From: Bacillota bacterium
Lineage (GTDB): Bacteria; Bacillota; Sulfobacillia; RBS10-35; JAJYVN01
Length of the DNA: 46,354 nt
Direction of reading: 5' to 3'
NCBI GenBank assembly: GCA_021806565.1
Contig: JAJZXK010000015.1
Span: forward strand, 1-46,354
The notes under the pieces are model-generated. The model had not been told where the DNA came from. It did no database searches and saw only the letters and a list, made by a program, of their open reading frames with translations. The position numbers and the translations under genes are program-made. Positions 6,771 to 14,413 of the stretch are shown one piece after another (positions within the stretch are counted from its first letter, which is position 1; every line of letters starts with the position of its first letter).

Positions 6771-7364
6771 TCATTTCTCCTTGATGGTGACGTCGACCAC
6801 CAGGTCGGCCGCATGACCGAGATCCCGGCCCACGCCGCGCAGTGCCGCCAGGGTCTCGCGCAGGCGCATGGCCTCCTCCGGGGGGCGGGTGCGCAGTGCG
6901 AGGTCCATGCCATAGCGGTACGCATTGCTGATCGTGTTTTCCATCCGCTTCGCGCGCCGGGCGGACTCGCGCGCCGCCGGACCTGGGAGCTTGCTCACGG
7001 CGATCCAGAGCGATTGGCCCCCTTCCCGCAGCGAGAGGCACATCTCCTGCGCGTGCGCGTACTGGCCGCCACCGAAGACGGCCAGGGTCAAGAGCGCGTC
7101 CTGGGCCGCATCGGTGACGTCATCCAATGCGCTGGACAACTCGAAGATGTCGTCGCGATCGAACGGTGTGGCGTAGACGCGGGCGAGGGTGTCGGCCAAT
7201 TCGCGGCGGGCCGCGTCGCCCTCCGCTTCGGTCCGGGCCATTTGGGCGGGGGTGGCGTCCGGCTCCGCGAGCAGGGCGCAGGCACGAGCCGCGATGTCCG
7301 CCTGCCGGCAGAGCAGTGGGCCGAAGCGATGGTCGCGCGGTAGCAGCAGATCGAGCCATTTCAC
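6771..7364 (-). CDS. DUF47 (PhoU-like) regulator of the PiT transporter
   Basis: A 197-aa all-helical protein beginning MKWLDLLLPRDHRFGPLLCR. It carries the two DUF47 hallmarks: EAEGDAARRELADTLARVYATPFDRDDIFELSSALDDVTDA (residues about 46-87), and a second half with AKRMENTISNAYRYGMDLAL and LGHAADLVVDVTIKEK. DUF47 genes are very often paired with pit genes, and the PiT gene lies directly upstream (155-bp gap). Likely modulates low-affinity phosphate transport at the membrane. Confidence 0.9.
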   Translation of the reverse strand: MKWLDLLLPRDHRFGPLLCRQADIAARACALLAEPDATPAQMARTEAEGDAARRELADTLARVYATPFDRDDIFELSSALDDVTDAAQDALLTLAVFGGGQYAHAQEMCLSLREGGQSLWIAVSKLPGPAARESARRAKRMENTISNAYRYGMDLALRTRPPEEAMRLRETLAALRGVGRDLGHAADLVVDVTIKEK

Positions 7365-7519
7365 GGGCGACCGGCGCGGCTGCCCCCGATGTTGCTCGGG
7401 GGAGGAAGCGCCCTTCCCTCCCTACGAAGATCCTGCTGGGGTCCCGGGCCGCGGACCGCCGCTCCGGCGAGGCGCGCCGCACCACGGTGTGGTGGACCGG
7501 CCCGCGCCCCGGCGGCGGC

Positions 7520-8578
7520 TCATACCAGAGCCCGTACGGCCGCGGTCAGCATCGCGCCGCAGACCAAGGCCAGCGGCAGCGTGATCGCCCAAGTCAATCC
7601 CATCTGGCGCACCAACGACCAGCGTGGCAGAGAGAGGCGCCGGGCGGCCCCGGCGGCGATGAGCGCGGCGGTGGCCGTCTGGGTGCTGCTGACCGGGGCG
7701 CCCCACGATGACGCGGCGATGACCGTGACCCCGGCGGCCAACTGGGCCGCAAGGGCATCCCCTGCCCGCACCGGATACAGTCCGTGGCCCACGGTGTGCG
7801 CGACGCGCGCCCCGCCCACCGCCATGCCCAGGCCGAAGGTGCCGATGGCCGCCCAGACGGCCCAGGCCGGAACCGCCAGATGACCGGTCGCGAGGGTCTG
7901 CGGGCCACCCGAAGCCCGCCATGCCCCGATCAGCGCGAACAATCCCATGGCCTTACCGGCGTCGTTGCTCCCGTAGCCGAATCCCTGGAGCAGGCCGGTC
8001 ACCGCCTGGAGGCCGCGCAGGGCCGACGGGATGCGTTCGCCGGCGTGTTGCAGCATGGTGCGCACCCCGGCCCAGGCGAGCAACCCCCCCGCGGCCCCCA
8101 TGCCGAGGGCGGCCAACATGCCGGCGAATACCTTCCAGATCTGGCTCCATTCCACTCCCTGGGGGCCTGCGGCGATCAGCCCGGCGCCGGCCAGCGCCCC
8201 GATCAGCGCAAGGGAGGTGCTGGTCGGGAGGCTGCGCGCCCAGCACACGCCGAGGGTGATCACGGCGCCCACCACACCACCGAAAAAGACGGTCGGCCCC
8301 AACCGCGGCAGCGCCACGACGGAGAAGACGATGGCGTGCGCCACGGCGGTGCCGACCAACCAAGGGCCGAGCGCGGCTCCGACGAAGAGCACCAGGGCGG
8401 CGCCGAGCAGGGTGAAGGCGCGCGCGGCCACGAGGCTGGCCATGAGGTTGCCGCCGCCTTCGAACCCGGCCAGGAGGTTGTACGCAGCGGCGGCCAGCAG
8501 CAGCAACCATGACGGCGGACCGTAGACCAGATGCGTCGTCGAATGCGCCTCCCTGCCGGTGATTGTGGTCGCAGGCAT
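7520..8578 (-). CDS. pit: PiT-family inorganic phosphate transporter
   Basis: About 352 aa, nine to ten hydrophobic segments. The C-terminal PiT signature is intact (GYGSNDAGKAMGLFALIG), and a later SSWGAPVSSTQTAT segment matches the family's conserved GAPVSTTH block. The N-terminal copy of the signature is degenerate: GFEGGGNLMAS around residues 38-48, with Gly where PiT proteins have the conserved Asp. The ATG at 8578 is the likely start; a weak AGGAGCGG lies further upstream. Followed by the DUF47 and phoU genes on the same strand, so probably one phosphate operon. Confidence 0.88.
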   Translation of the reverse strand: MPATTITGREAHSTTHLVYGPPSWLLLLAAAAYNLLAGFEGGGNLMASLVAARAFTLLGAALVLFVGAALGPWLVGTAVAHAIVFSVVALPRLGPTVFFGGVVGAVITLGVCWARSLPTSTSLALIGALAGAGLIAAGPQGVEWSQIWKVFAGMLAALGMGAAGGLLAWAGVRTMLQHAGERIPSALRGLQAVTGLLQGFGYGSNDAGKAMGLFALIGAWRASGGPQTLATGHLAVPAWAVWAAIGTFGLGMAVGGARVAHTVGHGLYPVRAGDALAAQLAAGVTVIAASSWGAPVSSTQTATAALIAAGAARRLSLPRWSLVRQMGLTWAITLPLALVCGAMLTAAVRALV

Positions 8579-8705
8579 TCCGCCCCGGCTGATCCGCTCC
8601 TGCCCCCGCCGGTCGTGGACATGCCGGGCGCCGGGGCCGCGGATCGTATGCTCTCGATGGACCGCCGAGGCGACCACGCCGGCGGGGAAGGGGGGGGGAC
8701 GGTTC

Positions 8706-9134
8706 TTGGAGTTCTCCGGTGAGGCGACAGTCTGCGGCACCCCGGAAGCCGTGTGGCGGGCCCTGCGCGATGATGCGGTCGTGGTGCGGCTGCTGCCGGC
8801 CGCGCGCGAGATGCGGCGCACGGCCCCGGGGGTCTACGAGGGGGCGCTGCTGGTGGGTCCGCCGCCTCTGGTGCGGAGGCAGCCGGCGCGGGTGGAAATC
8901 GCCGGGGACCGGGAGGCCTTCCGCGTCTCGGTTCAGGGGACGGACCGCCGCGAGCCGTTGACCATCGGCGTCTCCTGCGCGCTTGCGGCCATGGACCGGC
9001 GGACCCGCCTGCGCTACCGGGTGACCGCCGAACTGGGGCCGCTCGGACGGCTGCTGGGCGGTGGCGCGACCCAGCGGTTGATCGCCGACTTCTTCCGCGG
9101 CTTGGAGGAGGTGTTGCGATCCGGGAACGGCTGA
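8706..9134 (+). CDS. CoxG-like SRPBCC-fold protein
   Basis: A 142-aa protein of the CoxG (carbon monoxide dehydrogenase subunit G-like) START/SRPBCC group. FSGEATVCGTPEAVWRALRD at the start gives the first strand and helix, VVRLLPAAREM follows, and the end is GPLGRLLGGGATQRLIADFF then EEVL. The TTG start follows a long G-rich purine tract (GGGGAAGGGGGGGG). No CO dehydrogenase genes are present, so membrane recruitment of such an enzyme cannot be inferred. It probably binds a hydrophobic ligand or membrane surface. Divergent from pit. Confidence 0.8.
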   Translation: MEFSGEATVCGTPEAVWRALRDDAVVVRLLPAAREMRRTAPGVYEGALLVGPPPLVRRQPARVEIAGDREAFRVSVQGTDRREPLTIGVSCALAAMDRRTRLRYRVTAELGPLGRLLGGGATQRLIADFFRGLEEVLRSGNG

Positions 9135-9230
9135 TGGCTTGTCACGACCCGCGACGACCCGATAAGGGCCGGGACGGAAGGGAACACTGCCCTTGGCAGG
9201 GGCGGCGCCGGCGCGCCGCGGGGGGCGGGT

Positions 9231-10370
9231 GTGCTCGGAGTCCTCGGGTGGGTATTGTACTGTCGGCGCAACCGGGCGAGGATCGTGGCGCTGACTTTCA
9301 CCATCGTGCTGGCGGTGATGGAAGTTAGCAGTGTGGCGTTGCTCACAGGCTCGATGCTCGGCCAGATCCGGCTGACGACCGTGACGCCGTTTCGCGACTT
9401 CACCCAGGTGGTGGCTTCGCGGGTGGTGGTCCCGACCAGCATCGCGGCCGAGGTGGCCAGCCGGCGCCAGACCAGGCTGATGATACCGCTCATTCCCGAA
9501 GTGATCCGGGTGAACACCCTGGTGGGGCCGGGAACGCGCAACGTCTTCGCGGTGCCGGCGGAGTTGATGCCGTGGTTTCTGCGGCGGCTCGGGGAGCAGT
9601 TACAATCCGGGCACCTGCCCAGGTCGGGCGCCGCTGAGATCGCCTTGCCGGAGCAGGTCATGCGCAGCCGCCGCCTGCGGGTGGGCCAGTGGGTCGGCCA
9701 GCAGGTTCAGCCCACGGAGTGGTTGCCGGGGCGGTTCCGCATCGTCGGAGTGCTGAGCGGCAGGCTGGCGTGCGGGGTGGCGCCATATGAGGCGATGCGC
9801 GCGGTCACCCCGCTACGCGACGTCCCGGGAACGGCCGCCTACGGGGTGTTCGCGCGGCCGGGGCAGTTGCACGCGCTGGACGGTTATCTGGACACCCTGC
9901 CGCTTTCGAAGGTGCGTGTGTATACGCACGCGGCCGAGGCGCAGCAGTTCCGCAGCGAGGTGCGCCTGCTGAACTGGTTGATTTGGAGCATCAACCTGGT
10001 GACGGTCGGGGTGCTGTCGCTCGCGATGGGTTTGCTGAACAACCTCTACTACATCCAACGGATGGAAGAATATGGCATACTCTCGGCGATGGGGTATACC
10101 CATGGGCTGTTGGTACGACGCGCCCTGGTCGAGGTGGCGGCGGTGACCGCGGTCGCTTGGGCGACCGGCATCGGCATGACCTGCGCCCTGTCGGCCGCCC
10201 TGGAACGGTTCGTCTTTGGCCCGCACGGTATCCACCTGCCCCAGTTGGACGCCCATGACGTCCTGGCGACCCTGCCGATACCCCTGTGTATCGGAACGTT
10301 CACCGTCCTAACCGTGTTGCGCCGGCTGATCCGCTTGGATCCGGTGGCCGTGGTGGAGCGCAGGGACTGA
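9231..10370 (+). CDS. ABC transporter permease, FtsX/MacB type
   Basis: A 379-aa protein with the MacB/FtsX topology: one N-terminal membrane helix (about residues 17-40), a large extracytoplasmic domain (about 40-250), then three membrane helices. A typical cytoplasmic-loop sequence, YYIQRMEEYGILSAMGYTHG, lies between helices 2 and 3, and RLDPVAVVERRD ends the protein. Such permeases usually drive mechanotransmission, lipoprotein release or export rather than classic uptake. The GTG at 9231 is taken as start. The partner ATPase gene follows 17 bases later. Confidence 0.87.
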   Translation: MLGVLGWVLYCRRNRARIVALTFTIVLAVMEVSSVALLTGSMLGQIRLTTVTPFRDFTQVVASRVVVPTSIAAEVASRRQTRLMIPLIPEVIRVNTLVGPGTRNVFAVPAELMPWFLRRLGEQLQSGHLPRSGAAEIALPEQVMRSRRLRVGQWVGQQVQPTEWLPGRFRIVGVLSGRLACGVAPYEAMRAVTPLRDVPGTAAYGVFARPGQLHALDGYLDTLPLSKVRVYTHAAEAQQFRSEVRLLNWLIWSINLVTVGVLSLAMGLLNNLYYIQRMEEYGILSAMGYTHGLLVRRALVEVAAVTAVAWATGIGMTCALSAALERFVFGPHGIHLPQLDAHDVLATLPIPLCIGTFTVLTVLRRLIRLDPVAVVERRD

Positions 10371-10387
10371 CGCGGGGGGGCGTTCGG

Positions 10388-11125
10388 GTGGCGGTCCATA
10401 CGACGGCGGCGGTGACCGGACCGGTCGGGGGGAGCGGTCTGCTGTTGGAGGCGCGCCACGTCAGCCTGCGGTACCGGGAGGGCAGTGGTGTCAGCCACGC
10501 GCTGCACGACGTCAACCTGACCCTGTGCGGGCCTGGATATGTGGGCATCGCGGGGCCGTCGGGCAGCGGTAAGAGTTCGTTGCTCTATGTGCTGGCGGGG
10601 CTGAAACGGCCCAGCGGCGGCCAGGTGCGGGCCCTGGGGTTGGACCTGCAGCGCCTGACGGGCAGCGCCCTTTGCGCCTTGCGCCGGCAGCGCTTTGGCT
10701 TTGTGTTTCAGCAGCCGTTCCTGATCCAGTTCCTCACCGTCGCGGAGAACGTCGCGGTTGGTTCGCCGCGGATCGACCGGTCCGCGCGGCAGCGGGCGGA
10801 GGCGTTGCTGGTGCGGCTCGGGTTGGGTCGGTATACGGGGCGGCTGCCGCATGAGTTGTCCGGCGGACAGCGGCAGCGCGTGGCCGCTGCGCGTGCCCTG
10901 ATGAACAATCCCGCCATCGTCTTCGCCGATGAACCCACGGCGGCGTTGGACCACGCGGCCGGGGCCGAACTGATGGCGTTGCTGCACGAGTACCGCACGG
11001 CCCGCGGTGCCCTCCTGGCCGCAGTGAGCCACGACGAGGCGGTCATCTCCGGGGCGGACGCCGTGGTGCGCATGTGGGACGGGCACGTGCGGACCGTCGA
11101 GCCGGCGCAGGCCTCCGGGGGCTGA
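10388..11125 (+). CDS. ABC transporter ATP-binding protein, MacB/LolD type
   Basis: A 245-aa ATPase with Walker A GPSGSGKSS (residues 56-64), Q-loop FGFVFQQPFL, signature LSGGQRQR (157-164), Walker B IVFADEP followed by TAALDHAAG (D-loop), and a switch His in AAVSHDEAV. The GTG at 10388 is chosen with the GGGGGG tract upstream. It pairs with the FtsX/MacB permease just before it to form a probable homodimeric MacB-like exporter or envelope device. Substrate unknown. Confidence 0.92.
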   Translation: MAVHTTAAVTGPVGGSGLLLEARHVSLRYREGSGVSHALHDVNLTLCGPGYVGIAGPSGSGKSSLLYVLAGLKRPSGGQVRALGLDLQRLTGSALCALRRQRFGFVFQQPFLIQFLTVAENVAVGSPRIDRSARQRAEALLVRLGLGRYTGRLPHELSGGQRQRVAAARALMNNPAIVFADEPTAALDHAAGAELMALLHEYRTARGALLAAVSHDEAVISGADAVVRMWDGHVRTVEPAQASGG

Positions 11126-11404
11126 GACGCGGGCCGCGCGACCGATCCGGCCGGCGGCCGCAGCGGCGAAAGGCGGCGGTTCGAACGTGGTTTCCCCGCG
11201 ACGGCGCGGGGGAGGGCCGGAGGGACGCGCTCGGCGGCTCGGGCCCGACATTTGTCGAAAAAACCCGGTAGCTTGTGGATGGCATGGTCGCGCAGCAGAG
11301 GAAAGAAGTGTGCATTGCCCCCCCATGGCGAGGATGCCCATGATTGTTGCAGGCGAGACGCTGGCAGGCGTCCTGGCGGGGAGGGGTGGACCCTGGCCAC
11401 GCAA

Positions 11405-12448
11405 TTGCGTTATCTGCCTGCGACATGGGCGCGTTTCTGGCGTCCGGCCACGGTGGCGCTGGACCTCGGCACCGACGCCTTCCGCTTGGCGCACGCCGGC
11501 AATCGGTCCCTGATGGAGATTCCGAGCCGGGCGGTCCTGGACCAGCGGGGGCATGTGGCCGCGACGGGCAAGCGGGCCCTCTACATGGAAGAGCGGTTGC
11601 CCGATACCTGGCAGGCGGTCCTGCCGGTCGAGGTGGGACACCTCAGCCACCCCGCGGCGGCCCGCCTCTTGATCCGCCAGCTGTTGCGGCAGTTGCAACG
11701 CCGGCGTCTTTGGAAGCCGCGGCTGATTCTGGCGTCGCCCGTGGGGATGACACCGATGGAGCGCACGGTGTTGACGGGCTTCTTGCGTGAGCTCCCGGTG
11801 CGGGATTTCCGGTTCGCCGAAGTCTCGGTGGCCCAATGCCTCGGTGCGGGACAGGATCCCGCCGGGGTGCCCGGCATGATGGTGGTCGATATCGGCGCGC
11901 AGCGCACGGGTTTGACCATTCTTTCCTTCGGACGGCCGGTGTTTTCCGAGCACTGGCCCATGGGTGGGCACAGTTGGACCGCCGCCCTGCGCACGGCCGT
12001 CGAGGACGAGTACCGGGTACGGGTGCCGCGGGTCGTGGTCGAGCAATGGAAGCGCACCGGCGGCGACGGCCGCCTGCCGGTTCAGGACCGTCTGACGGGC
12101 CGGCTGCGCATGCTCGAACTGCCGGTATCGTTCGCCGATGCCGTCCTGGAGCGGACATCGGCGATCCTGGTGGAACACATAGCCGGTGTGTTCACGCGTT
12201 GCCCGCCCGCCCTGCGCATGGACGTGCAGCAACGCGGCATCCTGTTGGTCGGCAATGGCAGCCGCTTGCCGGGGCTCCGGGAGCGGCTGCAGGGGGATCT
12301 GGGCCTGGACATCACCCTGCCAGAGGATCCCGGCCGGTGCCTGGTGCGCGGCCTGGCCCGGATGACGCAGCCGGTTGCCCCCGTTGCGGCGGCGGACGAA
12401 GACGGCACCGAGCCAGCCGTGGATCTGTTCCCTCTGGAGGCGTTCTGA
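11405..12448 (+). CDS. Divergent MreB-like actin-family ATPase
   Basis: About 347 aa, the length of MreB. It shows the actin-fold phosphate-1 motif VALDLGTDAFRLAHAG near the start, and MreB-like spacing thereafter: IPSRAVLDQRGHVAATGKRA, then HPAAARLLIRQLLRQ in place of the VTEAMLRYFI block. Phosphate-2 is MMVVDIGAQRTGLTIL, and the adenosine motif is ILLVGNGSRLPGLRERL. Similarity to MreB is low overall, and a PilM/FtsA-like member cannot be excluded. Start uncertain: TTG at 11405, or a CTG at 11393 ideally spaced from GGGGAGGGG. It precedes an FtsH-like gene, which is unusual. A membrane-associated cytoskeletal role is inferred from the fold. Confidence 0.7.
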   Translation: MRYLPATWARFWRPATVALDLGTDAFRLAHAGNRSLMEIPSRAVLDQRGHVAATGKRALYMEERLPDTWQAVLPVEVGHLSHPAAARLLIRQLLRQLQRRRLWKPRLILASPVGMTPMERTVLTGFLRELPVRDFRFAEVSVAQCLGAGQDPAGVPGMMVVDIGAQRTGLTILSFGRPVFSEHWPMGGHSWTAALRTAVEDEYRVRVPRVVVEQWKRTGGDGRLPVQDRLTGRLRMLELPVSFADAVLERTSAILVEHIAGVFTRCPPALRMDVQQRGILLVGNGSRLPGLRERLQGDLGLDITLPEDPGRCLVRGLARMTQPVAPVAAADEDGTEPAVDLFPLEAF

Positions 12449-12480
12449 TCCGCGCCGACCACTTCTCGGAGGAACACTGC

Positions 12481-12486
12481 TATAAT
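12481..12486 (+). promoter_or_regulatory. Consensus -10 box ahead of the FtsH-like gene
   Basis: TATAAT, a perfect -10 hexamer, in a region otherwise near 65-70% GC and 120 bases before the FtsH-like start codon. No clear -35 at 16-18 bases upstream. It suggests a separate promoter for the FtsH-like gene, with a leader of about 110 bases. Confidence 0.5.
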
Positions 12487-12542
12487 CGGATCAGCGTGGC
12501 GGAACTGGCCGCTGTTGCGACTGGGTGTGGGCATGTAGTCCG

Positions 12543-12569
12543 GCGCCCCAGACCAAGGGTCTGGGGTGC
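12543..12569 (+). promoter_or_regulatory. Strong hairpin in the leader of the FtsH-like gene
   Basis: GCGCCCCAGACC, loop AAG, GGTCTGGGGTGC: a 12-bp stem with one G-U pair. It starts about 60 bases after the TATAAT box and ends 36 bases before the GTG start. It could be an attenuator, an mRNA stabiliser or the terminator of the upstream gene. There is no T-run. Confidence 0.5.
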
Positions 12570-12605
12570 TTGTGCACCTCCGGGCGCGGTTTGGGGTGGT
12601 GAGTC

Positions 12606-14411
12606 GTGTTCAGCCGCTGGCTCTCCCGCTTCGTGCGACGGCACTCGGTGTCGCTGGCGATTCTGGCGATCCTTCTGGCTGTGTATGCCACGTGGTTCGT
12701 GCCACACTTCGGGTATGGCGGTCCTTTGTTCGGCCGCATCCTGTCCATGGTGCTGCAGATTGTGTTCTTCATGTTCCTGGCCATCATTCAGTTCGTCGCC
12801 ATCTTCTGGTTCATGGGTCGTCCGCGCGTCTACTGGCTTTCCCCAGAAGAGTGCGGCCTGACGTTTGCCGACTACCGCGGCAACCGGTCGGTGCTGGAGT
12901 TTGCCGAGCGCACCGTGACCCTTCTGCGCGGGGTGAAGCGCTTCAAGGAAATGGGCGGCGAGGTGCCGCGCGGCCTGCTGCTGGTGGGGCCGCCTGGAAC
13001 GGGTAAGTCCTATCTGGCACAGGCGATCGCCGGTGAGGCCCAGGTGCCCTTCTGCTACGCCTCCGCCCCCTCGTTCCAAAACATGTTCTTCGGAGTCGGC
13101 AACCTCCAGATGGTCGCGCTCTACCGCAAGGCGCGCAAGATGGCGCGGGAGTTCGGGGCATGCATCATCTTCATCGACGAGATCGACGCCATCGGGATGG
13201 CGCGCACCTCCGGCGCATCCGGGGGAGCGGCCGGCGGGCTGTTCGGCGGCAACTTCGGCATGCTCAACCAACTGCTGATGGAACTGGACCCCCCCCCGCT
13301 CGAGGTCGGCTGGCTCAACCGCATGCTGCGCCAGATCGGCCTGCGGCGCGGTGCGGTGGAACGGGCGAACGTGTTCACCATGGCGGCGACCAACCTGCCT
13401 GACGTGTTGGATCCCGCCCTGTTGCGGCCCGGCCGTTTCGACCACAAGGTGACGGTGGATGCGCCCGACATCGACGGGCGGCTCGATCTGCTCCACTACT
13501 ATCTTGGGAAGGTCAAGTACGCCGAGGAGTTCCCGTTTGAACGGGCGGCGGCAGAGACCATCGGCTTCACCCCGGTGATGATCAAGCACATCATCAACCA
13601 GGCGGTGGTGGTGGCCCATTTCCAGGGGCGCGACGAGGTGGAGCACCGGGATTTCACCGAGGCGCGCGAGATGTGGGAGTGGGGCTTGCGCCAGCCGATC
13701 AAGTCGATGTCCCAGGAGGACCGGCGGCGCATTGCCCACCACGAGGCGGGGCATGCCGTCGCGCAGTACCTGTTGTCACAGAAGAAGAACCGCGTGGTCA
13801 AAGTCACCATCATCCGTCACGGCGAAGCGCTCGGTTTTGCGGCGACCAAGCCGCTGGAGGAGCGCTACACCGAATCGGAGCAGGAGTTGCGTGCCGAACT
13901 CAAGATCCTGCTGGCCTCCCGTGCCGCGGAAGAGCTGTTTCTCGGCATGAAGCTCAACGGTGTGGTGAGCGACTTCCGGCACGCCACTTTGCTTGCCGCC
14001 GCCATGGTCGGCGCGTACGGCATGGAGGGGTCGCTGTATTCCCCGCTCGCGGTGAACGGCTTCCAATCCACCCCTGACCCCGAGATGAAGAAGATGATCG
14101 AGCGGTTGCTGCACCAATCCATGGAAAGCGTGCGGGAGTTGCTGGATGAGCACCGCATCTTCGTGCTCGCGGTGGCGGACGCGCTCATGGAAAAGGACGA
14201 GCTGACCGGCGACGAGTTGGAGGAGATCGCTCAAGGGCTTGGGGTTCCAGCCCCCCGTCTCAGCGACTTCGATCTGGCGACGGACACTTCGGCCGCGATG
14301 CGCATCAGCGCTCCGATGGAACCGCGCCAGCCGGGGGCCGCGCTTCGCCGCAACGGATTGCGTGAAGACGCGCGCCCGTCGGAGTCCGGGGGTGAAGGGG
14401 GCGACCGGTAG
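12606..14411 (+). CDS. FtsH-like membrane AAA+ zinc metalloprotease
   Basis: A 601-aa protein. Two membrane helices (about 15-33 and 45-70) are separated by only about ten residues, so the FtsH external domain is missing. The AAA+ module has Walker A GPPGTGKS (128-135), pore-loop MFFGVGN, Walker B IIFIDE (187-192) and LLRPGRFD (second region of homology). A protease domain follows with HEAGH (379-383) and a third zinc ligand Asp456 in VVSDFRHAT. About 24 extra residues lie between LLMELD and RANVFTMAATN (around 229-252). FtsH proteins degrade misfolded membrane and regulatory proteins. The GTG at 12606 has GGTGAG upstream. This is a divergent paralogue rather than the housekeeping FtsH. Confidence 0.9.
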   Translation: MFSRWLSRFVRRHSVSLAILAILLAVYATWFVPHFGYGGPLFGRILSMVLQIVFFMFLAIIQFVAIFWFMGRPRVYWLSPEECGLTFADYRGNRSVLEFAERTVTLLRGVKRFKEMGGEVPRGLLLVGPPGTGKSYLAQAIAGEAQVPFCYASAPSFQNMFFGVGNLQMVALYRKARKMAREFGACIIFIDEIDAIGMARTSGASGGAAGGLFGGNFGMLNQLLMELDPPPLEVGWLNRMLRQIGLRRGAVERANVFTMAATNLPDVLDPALLRPGRFDHKVTVDAPDIDGRLDLLHYYLGKVKYAEEFPFERAAAETIGFTPVMIKHIINQAVVVAHFQGRDEVEHRDFTEAREMWEWGLRQPIKSMSQEDRRRIAHHEAGHAVAQYLLSQKKNRVVKVTIIRHGEALGFAATKPLEERYTESEQELRAELKILLASRAAEELFLGMKLNGVVSDFRHATLLAAAMVGAYGMEGSLYSPLAVNGFQSTPDPEMKKMIERLLHQSMESVRELLDEHRIFVLAVADALMEKDELTGDELEEIAQGLGVPAPRLSDFDLATDTSAAMRISAPMEPRQPGAALRRNGLREDARPSESGGEGGDR

Positions 14412-14413
14412 GG

